The position numbers were made by a program, and so were the translations under genes. From Oscillospiraceae bacterium (GTDB taxonomy: Bacteria > Bacillota > Clostridia > Oscillospirales > Acutalibacteraceae), in contig JAJXDX010000040.1 in the NCBI GenBank assembly GCA_021640185.1, positions 1 through 5,845 of the forward strand: a stretch of 5,845 nt of DNA, in the 5' to 3' direction. Below, one piece after another: positions 1 through 4,846 of this stretch (within the stretch, counting starts at the first letter, position 1; each line of letters begins with the position of its first letter). The notes beneath the pieces were generated by a model, which had not been told where the DNA came from, searched no databases, and saw only the letters and a list, made by a program, of their open reading frames with translations.

Positions 1-2
1 AT

Positions 3-1025
3 GATCAGGCTATGTACGACGGGGTTGATCTGATAGGCGGTCAGCCCGCGGTCGACCGCGCCGGAGAGCGCGTCGATCCCGGCGGCGAGCAGGTCGCTCA
101 GCCCCTGCCCGATCACCGAGAACGTCAGCCAAAAGATCGTCAGCATGATCAGCAAAAACAGCGGCAGCGCCAAAAAACGGTTAGTCAGCACGCTGTCGAT
201 CCGCACGCTGCGGCGGTGCTCCCGGCTTTCGTGCGGTCGGATGACGCACTCGCCACACACTCGCTCGATAAAGGCGTAGCGCATATCCGCCAGCGCCGCG
301 TTGCGGTCCAGCCCGCGCTCGTCCTCCATCTCCACCACGCTGTGCTCGATCAGTTCCAGCTCGTTTTGATCGAGCGCCAGCCGCTCGATGAACTCCGGGT
401 CCTCCTCGATCACCTTCGTCGCGCAGAAACGCGGCGCGATGCCCAGCTTCTGCGCATGATCCTCGATGATGTGGGACACGGCGTGGATGCAGCGGTGCAC
501 CGGCCCGGCCGGGCAGAAGTCCTGCACCTGCGGCAGCTGTCTGTCCCGCACGGCGGCGGTGATCCGGTCGATCACCTCGCCCACGCCCTCGTTCTTCATC
601 GCGCTGATCGGCACCACCGGCACGCCCAGCTCCCGCTCCATGCGCGGGATGTCCACGCTGCCGCCGTTGCCCACCAGCTCGTCCATCATGTTCAGCGCCA
701 CCACCATGGGCAGCCGCAGCTCCAGCAGCTGCAGCGTCAGGTACAGGTTGCGCTGCGGGTTCGTCGCGTCGATGATGTTGATGATGCCGTCCGGCCGCTG
801 CCCGAAAATGAAGTCGCGCGTGACCTTTTCTTCCGTCGAGTACGGGCGGATCGAATAGATCCCCGGCAGATCCACCACGGCACAGTCCTTGACGCCGCGC
901 ACATCGCCGATCTTTTGATCCACCGTCACGCCGGGGAAGTTGCCCACGTGCTGGTCGGATCCCGTCAGACAGTTGAACAGCGTCGTTTTGCCGCAGTTTT
1001 GGTTGCCGACAAGGGCCAAGATCAT
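3..1025 (-). CDS. feoB: Ferrous iron transport protein B (FeoB), N-terminal part, cut by the window's left edge
   Basis: FeoB is the inner-membrane Fe(II) permease with a cytoplasmic GTPase domain. The first 341 residues are present; the family is usually about 650-800 residues. Visible GTPase motifs are P-loop GNQNCGKTT (residues 7-15), the switch segment HVGNFPGVTVD (26-36), DLPG (52-55), NMMD (112-115, the NKxD equivalent typical of FeoB) and an SA-containing G5 motif near residue 137. A charged helical domain follows, as expected for the GDI-like region. The hallmark RIDSVLTNR leads into the first hydrophobic segment at roughly residues 282-303, and the frame is still open at the left edge. 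The start is the ATG whose last base overlaps the feoA stop in ATGA, implying translational coupling. The P-loop has Gln and Cys where E. coli FeoB has Pro and Ser; as far as I recall this is common in Firmicutes. Identification is very secure; the gating and transport region lies outside the window. Confidence 0.97.
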   Translation of the reverse strand, partial: MILALVGNQNCGKTTLFNCLTGSDQHVGNFPGVTVDQKIGDVRGVKDCAVVDLPGIYSIRPYSTEEKVTRDFIFGQRPDGIINIIDATNPQRNLYLTLQLLELRLPMVVALNMMDELVGNGGSVDIPRMERELGVPVVPISAMKNEGVGEVIDRITAAVRDRQLPQVQDFCPAGPVHRCIHAVSHIIEDHAQKLGIAPRFCATKVIEEDPEFIERLALDQNELELIEHSVVEMEDERGLDRNAALADMRYAFIERVCGECVIRPHESREHRRSVRIDSVLTNRFLALPLFLLIMLTIFWLTFSVIGQGLSDLLAAGIDALSGAVDRGLTAYQINPVVHSLI

Positions 1026-1279
1026 GCGCGCGCCTCCTTTTCGTCGTCCGGCAGAACGGTGATCTCTGCCGCGTCCTCCCGGCGGATCGTCAGCTCATAC
1101 CCGCGCAGGCGCAGCTGGATGGGGTCGCCCATCGGTGCCACCTTGATCAGCGTCACGTGCGTGCCGGGGATCAGCCCCATGTCCAGCAGACGGCAGCGCA
1201 GCGCGCCCGTTCCGCCGATCGTTTCCAGCACGCCGCCGTGTCCGATCGGCAGACGGTCCAGTGTGATGCTTTTTTTCAT
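1022..1279 (-). CDS. feoA: Ferrous iron transport protein A (FeoA)
   Basis: This 85-residue protein has the size of FeoA, a small cytoplasmic SH3-like-fold protein that supports FeoB in Fe(II) uptake. The family pattern is clear: an N-terminal LDRLPIG stretch, then GALRCRLLDMGLIPGT, then APMGDP, then LRGYELTIRREDA near the C-terminus. I chose the ATG giving MKKSITLDRL because a G-rich Shine-Dalgarno-like run (1286-1291) lies 6 nt upstream and the known domain begins there. The frame stays open to an ATG at 1327, but that start falls inside the promoter -10 box and would add 16 residues foreign to the family. The stop overlaps the feoB start by 4 nt. No FeoC-like gene is visible in the window. 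Transcription is expected from the consensus promoter at 1326-1353, with a leader of about 40 nt. Confidence 0.96.
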   Translation of the reverse strand: MKKSITLDRLPIGHGGVLETIGGTGALRCRLLDMGLIPGTHVTLIKVAPMGDPIQLRLRGYELTIRREDAAEITVLPDDEKEARA

Positions 1280-1325
1280 ACCTATCCCCCCATGTCCGCC
1301 ATAAAAGGCGAACAGATCTATGCCC

Positions 1326-1353
1326 ATTATAGCACGCCGTCGCCCGATGTCAA
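1326..1353 (-). promoter_or_regulatory. Sigma-A promoter of feoAB
   Basis: On the minus strand there is a perfect TTGACA (-35, 1353-1348), a 16-bp spacer and a perfect TATAAT (-10, 1331-1326). A TG one base before the -10 box makes it an extended -10. The transcript should start near 1319, about 40 nt before the feoA ATG. I found no clear Fur-type (TGATAATnATTATCA) or DtxR-type palindrome over these elements. How iron controls this very strong promoter is therefore not visible. Confidence 0.9.
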
Positions 1354-1381
1354 CCCGCTTTTCGTCATGTTTCGACTGTCC

Positions 1382-1410
1382 TGTTTATCGTACAGTGATT
1401 ATGTTATACT
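1382..1410 (+). promoter_or_regulatory. Candidate promoter for the 42-codon ORF
   Basis: TATACT at 1405-1410 is preceded by TG plus one base (1402-1404), giving an extended -10 box. The hexamer 17 bp upstream is TGTTTA (1382-1387), a poor -35 match. Extended -10 promoters can work with a weak -35. Transcription would begin near 1417, about 25 nt before the ATG at 1442. It is arranged back to back with the feoAB promoter. Confidence 0.6.
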
Positions 1411-1413
1411 GTA
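1391..1413. repeat. 23-bp inverted repeat, possible operator
   Basis: TACAGT (1391-1396) and ACTGTA (1408-1413) form perfect 6-bp arms around an AT-rich 11-bp centre. The right arm overlaps the -10 box of the plus-strand promoter, so a bound repressor would block it. The repeat is about 38 bp upstream of the feoAB -35 box and could also serve that side. The centre resembles half of a Fur box (TGATTAT), but the second half does not fit. The TACA/TGTA ends recall CopY/BlaI-type sites, though the spacing is much larger. No regulator is assigned. Confidence 0.45.
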
Positions 1414-1441
1414 AGCACAGAACGAAAGGACGGTGCGGATC

Positions 1442-1570
1442 ATGGGTTGTGTGGATATCAGCGTCAGCGCGAAGGTGTGGGAGGTGCTGTATGCCAGCGT
1501 GTTCCTCGAGGGAGAAGCGCGGGAGCAGGCGCTGGCGGCCTGTCTGCCGCAGGGCGCGGAGCGCAAATAA
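1442..1570 (+). CDS. Unrecognised small protein, 42 residues
   Basis: The ORF starts at the ATG at 1442 and ends at TAA 1568-1570. An AAAGGA Shine-Dalgarno sequence sits about 11 nt upstream (1425-1430), and a candidate extended -10 promoter lies at 1405-1410. About 80 percent of its codons end in G or C, like the surrounding genes, which supports real translation. The product starts MGCVDISVSAKVWEVLY, followed by a short Glu/Ala-rich segment and a polar, basic C-terminus. It has Cys at 3 and 34 and Trp at 13. It is mildly amphipathic, with no signal peptide or obvious transmembrane segment. I recognise no family. It is divergent from feoAB, and its stop lies 7 nt from the stop of the convergent acyltransferase gene. 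It could be an iron-linked small protein, a small regulator, or a chance ORF in a non-coding transcript. Confidence 0.6.
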   Translation: MGCVDISVSAKVWEVLYASVFLEGEAREQALAACLPQGAERK

Positions 1571-1577
1571 GTAAGGG

Positions 1578-2276
1578 TCAGTCGTGCGCGGGGCTGCGCA
1601 GGCAGACCTCGCCCTGTGCCTTGTAGATGGAACCGGCCGGGACAGTGCCGCGCACGGCGGACAGCGGATAGACCGAGCTGCCGCGTCCGATGACCGCGCC
1701 GGGGTTGAGCACGCTGCCGCAGCCGATCTCGGCACGGTCGCCCAGCATGGCGCCCAGCTTTTTGCGCCCGGTGGCGATGCGCTCATCGCCGCAGCGGACG
1801 GTGACGGGGGTCTTGTCGCTTTTGACGTTCGACGTGATGCTGCCCGCGCCCATGTGCGCCTTGAAGCCGAGGACGGAATCGCCGACATAGTTATAGTGCG
1901 GCACCTGCACGCCGTCGAACAGGATGACGTTTTTCAGCTCCGTGGAGTTGCCGACCACCGCGCCGCGGCCGATCAGCGCGTTGCCGCGGATGAAGGCGCA
2001 GTGGCGCACCTCGCTCTCCGGGCCGATGATCACGCCTTCGCCCAGATAGGCGCTCGGGAACACCCGCGCGGTGCGGTGCACCCACACGTGCGGTGCGGGA
2101 CTGTCGTATTCGTCGGCGGGCAGGCTCTCGCCCAAACGCAGGATGAACGCGCCCAGATCGTCCAGCACCTCCCATGGGTATGTCACGGCAGACAGCAGCG
2201 GCGCGGCGGCCGTATGCGTCAGGTCGAACAGCGCGTTTACGGTCAGCGCCTCGACCGGTGCGGTATTCATTGACAT
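1578..2276 (-). CDS. GlmU C-terminal-domain-like left-handed beta-helix acyltransferase (stand-alone)
   Basis: The 232-residue product resembles the acetyltransferase half of GlmU without the N-terminal uridylyltransferase domain. Homologues in Clostridia are often labelled 'UDP-N-acetylglucosamine pyrophosphorylase', although the pyrophosphorylase part is absent. A family-specific N-terminus (FDLTHTAAAPLL, 17-28; YPWEVL, 33-38) precedes hexapeptide repeats from about residue 62 to 215. Aligned by eye to E. coli GlmU (numbering from memory), R97, E113, K115, H127, Y130 and N150 match R333, E349, K351, catalytic H363, Y366 and N386. H141 replaces N377. An acyl-CoA-dependent N-acetylation of an amino-sugar phosphate is therefore plausible, but the substrate is unknown. 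The ATG at 2276 was chosen because a perfect AAGGAGGG lies 7 nt upstream. It follows the 130-residue membrane-protein gene by 29 nt, probably in the spoIIP transcription unit. Confidence 0.87.
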   Translation of the reverse strand: MSMNTAPVEALTVNALFDLTHTAAAPLLSAVTYPWEVLDDLGAFILRLGESLPADEYDSPAPHVWVHRTARVFPSAYLGEGVIIGPESEVRHCAFIRGNALIGRGAVVGNSTELKNVILFDGVQVPHYNYVGDSVLGFKAHMGAGSITSNVKSDKTPVTVRCGDERIATGRKKLGAMLGDRAEIGCGSVLNPGAVIGRGSSVYPLSAVRGTVPAGSIYKAQGEVCLRSPAHD

Positions 2277-2283
2277 GGATGAT

Positions 2284-2299
2284 CCCTCCTTGTAAGGAG
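2284..2299 (-). promoter_or_regulatory. Ribosome binding site in an SD/anti-SD hairpin
   Basis: The Shine-Dalgarno sequence AAGGAGGG (2291-2284) of the GlmU-like gene is preceded immediately by CTCCT (2299-2295). The mRNA can fold CUCCU-UACA-AGGAG, a 5-bp stem with a 4-nt loop that hides most of the Shine-Dalgarno. A ribosome stopping at the upstream gene's TGA (2308-2306) should disrupt this stem, so translation of the two genes may be coupled. The pairing is seen directly; the regulation is inferred. Confidence 0.5.
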
Positions 2300-2328
2300 A
2301 GTATATCACGTTTGCCCGCCGGACGCAA
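2300..2328 (-). promoter_or_regulatory. Possible internal sigma-A promoter before the GlmU-like gene
   Basis: On the minus strand TTGCGT (2328-2323), 17 bp and TATACT (2305-2300) make a moderate sigma-A match: 3 of 6 at -35 and 5 of 6 at -10. It lies in the last codons of the upstream gene. A start near 2293 would give a leader of about 17 nt that keeps the Shine-Dalgarno but drops the complementary CTCCT. Alternatively it is chance AT-rich sequence. Confidence 0.35.
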
Positions 2329-2698
2329 GCCGGTCGGCCAGTCTTTCGGCCTGCGCGCACACCGCGCGCAGGAGCCGGATCAGCAGCTGCGTCGGTGCGT
2401 CCGGCAGCGCGTCCAGCAATTCCGTCTGCCCGCTGTCCGGCAGCAGCGGCGCGCCGCTGCCGTCGGTCAGGATCGGCAGGCCGTCCTCCACCCGGCAGCC
2501 GAAAGCCGGGCGCACGGCGCCGTAGACGGTGTTTTGCATATCCAGTTCGATCCACAGGCACGCGACGGGCAGCCCCAGCACGCACAGCGACAGGATCAGC
2601 GCGGCGAAGAACGTTCGCCGCGCTTTTTTGCGCCGGTGCGGCCGCCCGTGGTGCGCGGCCGGTTTTTTCGGGTCTTGCGGGTTTTTGGACAGCGGCAT
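2306..2698 (-). CDS. Unknown single-pass membrane protein next to spoIIP
   Basis: The product has 130 residues and I do not recognise its family. It has a strongly basic, Pro/His-rich N-terminus (KKPAAHHGRPHRRKKARR, residues 11-28). One hydrophobic segment follows at about 29-50. The rest is a soluble domain of about 80 residues, with a Gly/Pro-rich part (60-90) and a helical C-terminal part (92-125) rich in Leu, Ala and Arg. By the positive-inside rule the N-terminus is cytoplasmic and the C-terminus lies outside (or between the two membranes of a sporulating cell). Cys occur at 39, 47, 68 and 114. The ATG has a GAGGGAG Shine-Dalgarno (2714-2708) 9 nt upstream and starts 22 nt after the spoIIP stop, so the two are almost certainly co-transcribed. 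Its position suggests a role in sporulation or the cell envelope, but nothing in the sequence proves it. Confidence 0.83.
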   Translation of the reverse strand: MPLSKNPQDPKKPAAHHGRPHRRKKARRTFFAALILSLCVLGLPVACLWIELDMQNTVYGAVRPAFGCRVEDGLPILTDGSGAPLLPDSGQTELLDALPDAPTQLLIRLLRAVCAQAERLADRLASGGQT

Positions 2699-2720
2699 GG
2701 TGCGGATCTCCCTCGGGCAG

Positions 2721-3938
2721 TCATTTCAGCAGCTTTGCCAGTGTTTTGCCCAAAAGCGTGCCGGAATATGCGGCCTCGTCCACGGTGTTGCCCTCGCTGC
2801 CTACCTCGACCAGCAGATAGCCGGGCGAAAGGTGCTGATTATAGCGGCTGCCGACCGTCGACAGCGGCCGCATCAGGCCGGGATAGTCGCTGCACAGCAG
2901 CCGCTGCCACTGCGCGGCCAGCGCCAGATTTTGCGCTTTGTTCGGGTGCGGCAGCGCCGCGGTGCTCACCGTCCCCACCACGATCATCATCTGTGCCGCC
3001 GCGCGGCCGTCCGCCGTCACGGTCGGCTTCACCAGCTCCGTATCGCCCTGCATGATCGCGTCGCGGTGCAGATCGAGCACCACGCGCAGGTGCGGGTATT
3101 TTTTCATGTTCGCGCTCACGGTCTCGGCGCTGCGGGTGTATGCGCCGGTGTATTTCGGCTGATCGTGCACGGTCGTGTCCTGCACGGCGCGGATGCCCGC
3201 CTCGGCCAGCGCCTGAACGACGGCGCGCCCCACGGCACACACGTTCACGCTGCCGTCGGTCGTGCGCTCGCGGTCGGCGGCGTTGTAGTAGCCGGTGTCA
3301 TAGGTCAGATACCGCTCCGTCGTGTGCGTGTGGACGATCAGCACCTGCACCTCGTCCGTGTCGGCAAAGCGTTGTGTCAGCGGCGTGCTCAGCGCCTCCC
3401 TGATGTCCGGCATGGCATTGCTGCGGTTTTTGACCGTGATGCCGTCCACCACCGTGCCGCCGGATACCTTTTGCGCGATCACCTTGCCGCCGCTGCCGTC
3501 CTCGGCCGGCGGCGCGGCGCGTTCGTCGGCCGGGCTTTCCGCCGCCGACGGCACGGCCGCCGGGATGTCCTTCGGCTCTTCTTCCGGCGAGAGCGCACCG
3601 CTGCCGCCTTCTCCGCTGTCCGATACCGTTCCGCCGCCCGTCGGGGCGGCGGCGTGGTCGGCGCGCTCGCACAGCAGGCGCGCCGCCTGTTCCGGCTGCC
3701 GCAGAGCCGCTGCGGCGAAGGCCAGCGTCCGCCCCAGCGCCTGCCGGTCGATCGGCAGGCCGAAAAACAGCGCCGCGGCCGCGCCTACCGCCGTCACGCG
3801 CAGCGCTGCGGCGACGATCCGGCTGCGCCGGCGTCCGTTATCGCTGCCCGGTCTGCCGTTCGCCGCGCTGTTCGGCCGCCTACCGGGCACATTGCCGTTC
3901 GGGCAGCCGCCCGCTTTCCTCTGCCATGCGCCGTCCAT
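2721..3938 (-). CDS. spoIIP: Stage II sporulation protein P (SpoIIP)
   Basis: SpoIIP is a membrane-anchored peptidoglycan amidase/endopeptidase that works with SpoIID and SpoIIM to thin septal wall and drive forespore engulfment. The 405 residues match the usual family length of about 400. A basic cytoplasmic tail (1-40) precedes one membrane anchor (about 41-61). A Pro/Ser/Glu-rich linker with low-complexity acidic stretches (about 97-150) and the pre-catalytic VKNRSNAMPDI (169-179) follow. The catalytic domain runs from about 197 to the end. Its metal-site and active-site motifs are HTHTTE (203-208), DLHRD (289-293), NQHLSPG (367-373) and EVGSEGNT (378-385), all intact. The ATG at 3938 has AAGGAGG 7 nt upstream. 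In B. subtilis spoIIP follows gpr and is sigma-E-dependent. Here no gpr is adjacent; the gene is divergent from a CmpB-family gene and has its own sigma-E-like promoter. spoIID and spoIIM are not in the window. Confidence 0.95.
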   Translation of the reverse strand: MDGAWQRKAGGCPNGNVPGRRPNSAANGRPGSDNGRRRSRIVAAALRVTAVGAAAALFFGLPIDRQALGRTLAFAAAALRQPEQAARLLCERADHAAAPTGGGTVSDSGEGGSGALSPEEEPKDIPAAVPSAAESPADERAAPPAEDGSGGKVIAQKVSGGTVVDGITVKNRSNAMPDIREALSTPLTQRFADTDEVQVLIVHTHTTERYLTYDTGYYNAADRERTTDGSVNVCAVGRAVVQALAEAGIRAVQDTTVHDQPKYTGAYTRSAETVSANMKKYPHLRVVLDLHRDAIMQGDTELVKPTVTADGRAAAQMMIVVGTVSTAALPHPNKAQNLALAAQWQRLLCSDYPGLMRPLSTVGSRYNQHLSPGYLLVEVGSEGNTVDEAAYSGTLLGKTLAKLLK

Positions 3939-3973
3939 GTGCGCCCCTCCTTCCGTGTTTCCCCGTTCGTTCT

Positions 3974-4003
3974 ACGGTATGCACCGGCGGCGCGGATCAT
4001 GTC
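3974..4003 (-). promoter_or_regulatory. Sigma-E-like promoter upstream of spoIIP
   Basis: On the minus strand GACATGAT (4003-3996) is followed after 14 bp by CATACCGT (3981-3974). The B. subtilis sigma-E consensus, from memory, is roughly GTCATATT, 13-15 bp, CATACAnT. The -10 box matches at all but one defined position, and the -35 at 5 of 8. The transcript would begin near 3967, about 28 nt before the spoIIP ATG and upstream of its ribosome binding site. This agrees with mother-cell expression of spoIIP. Confidence 0.5.
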
Positions 4004-4014
4004 AGGATCGGGCG

Positions 4015-4043
4015 TTGACTTTTGTTCGCGTTTGGCGTACAAT
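4015..4043 (+). promoter_or_regulatory. Sigma-A promoter of the CmpB/ABC exporter operon
   Basis: TTGACT (4015-4020), a 17-bp spacer and TACAAT (4038-4043) match the sigma-A consensus at 5 of 6 positions in each box. Transcription should start near 4050, about 38 nt before the GTG start at 4088. It lies back to back with the sigma-E-like spoIIP promoter without overlapping it. I see no operator-like palindrome. Confidence 0.82.
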
Positions 4044-4087
4044 GATAAAGACTATCTGCCGAAAAGACAAAAGAGAGGGAGATCGCC

Positions 4088-4846
4088 GTGAATATCTTTC
4101 TGTCGCTCGCGTTTTTATTTTTCGTCGGATCGACGTTCGGCTGGGTGCTGGAGGTGTTCTTCCGCCGCTTTTTCTCGTCGAACAATCCGGAGCGCAAGTG
4201 GATCGATCCCGGCTTCTGCGTCGGGCCGTATCTGCCGCTGTACGGCAGCGGGCTGTGCGCGCTGTACCTGATCGCGACGCTGGAGGGGCGGCTGCTGCCG
4301 TCGGACGCGGTGTGGAGCAAGATCCTGCTGCTGGTGATGATGGCGGTGGGCATGACGGTGATCGAATATATCGCCGGCTTGCTCAGCCTGAAGGTCGCCA
4401 AGGTACGGCTGTGGGACTACAGCCGCGAATGGGGCAACATCCAAGGCATCATCTGCCCCAAATTCTCGCTGGCGTGGGCGGCGCTGGGCGCGGTGTATTA
4501 TTTCTTCGTCCATCCGCACATTCTGGGCGCACTGGACTGGCTGTCCAGAAATCTGGCGTTCTCGTTTTTCATCGGCCTGTTCTTCGGCGTGTTCATCATC
4601 GACGTGTGTTATTCGTCGCACATCGTGATCAAGCTCAAGCAGTTCGCCGAGGAGAACGACGTCATCGTCAAATACGAGCTGCTCAAGGCCTCGATCCGCA
4701 GCGCGCGGGAAAAAGCGGCGCAGAAGCCGCGCTTCTTCCTGCCCTTCCGCACGGATCGACCGCTGACGGAGCATTTGAAGGATATCCGCGACCGTCTGGA
4801 GCGGCAGACGCACCGGACGCGCGGGCATGACAAGGAGCAAAAATGA
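4088..4846 (+). CDS. CmpB-family membrane protein (putative ABC transporter type IV permease)
   Basis: This 252-residue multi-pass protein fits Pfam ABC_trans_CmpB (PF06541 from memory), common in Clostridia and of unproven biochemical role. About five hydrophobic segments lie near residues 3-25, 45-66, 77-100, 125-146 and 155-180. Family-type motifs are GWVLEVFFR (18-26), GPYLPLYGSG (46-55), an in-membrane Glu at 93, WDYS (109-112), N117/G120 and W130. The C-terminal 70 residues are charged, helical and probably cytoplasmic. The start is GTG at 4088, with GAGGGAG (4075-4081) 6 nt upstream. The stop overlaps the next gene's ATG by 4 nt, so the protein is probably made with the exporter and may assist it. 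The family assignment is firm; calling it a permease rests on the family name and this neighbourhood. Confidence 0.88.
   Translation: MNIFLSLAFLFFVGSTFGWVLEVFFRRFFSSNNPERKWIDPGFCVGPYLPLYGSGLCALYLIATLEGRLLPSDAVWSKILLLVMMAVGMTVIEYIAGLLSLKVAKVRLWDYSREWGNIQGIICPKFSLAWAALGAVYYFFVHPHILGALDWLSRNLAFSFFIGLFFGVFIIDVCYSSHIVIKLKQFAEENDVIVKYELLKASIRSAREKAAQKPRFFLPFRTDRPLTEHLKDIRDRLERQTHRTRGHDKEQK

Noticed and set aside
1022..1025. ATGA overlap of feoA and feoB as an unusual fusion or frameshift
   Set aside because: Four-base stop/start overlaps are ordinary translational coupling. Both proteins have normal ends and starts.
12..1304. Long plus-strand open frame of 430 codons opposite feoA/feoB
   Set aside because: It is an antisense artefact of G+C-rich codons. 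The product is His/Arg/Gln-rich low complexity with no family motif, it has no good ribosome binding site, and the minus strand carries unmistakable FeoA and FeoB.
1296..1310. Small CGCC/GGCG inverted repeat in the feoA leader, as a riboswitch or attenuator
   Set aside because: The stem is only 4 bp with a 6-nt loop, in a leader of about 40 nt, which is too small for any known riboswitch.
1280..1327. Upstream start for feoA adding 16 residues (MGIDLFAFYGG...)
   Set aside because: The ATG at 1327 overlaps the TATAAT -10 box, so it would not be transcribed from the main promoter. The extra residues do not belong to FeoA.
1592..1610. GC-rich near-palindrome TGCGC/GCGCA near the end of the acyltransferase gene, as a terminator
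   Set aside because: The stem is 5 bp, lies inside the coding region and has no T-run on either strand.
2277..2585. N-terminal extension of the GlmU-like protein by about 100 residues
   Set aside because: The frame is open but lies inside the 130-residue membrane-protein gene. It reads as Arg/Ala-rich noise, and the perfect AAGGAGGG is placed for the ATG at 2276.
2529..4091. Long plus-strand open frames (about 500 codons) opposite spoIIP and into the CmpB-family gene
   Set aside because: The translations are Arg/Ala/His-rich with no recognisable domains. They run across the intergenic promoters and overlap clearly identified genes on the other strand or in another frame.
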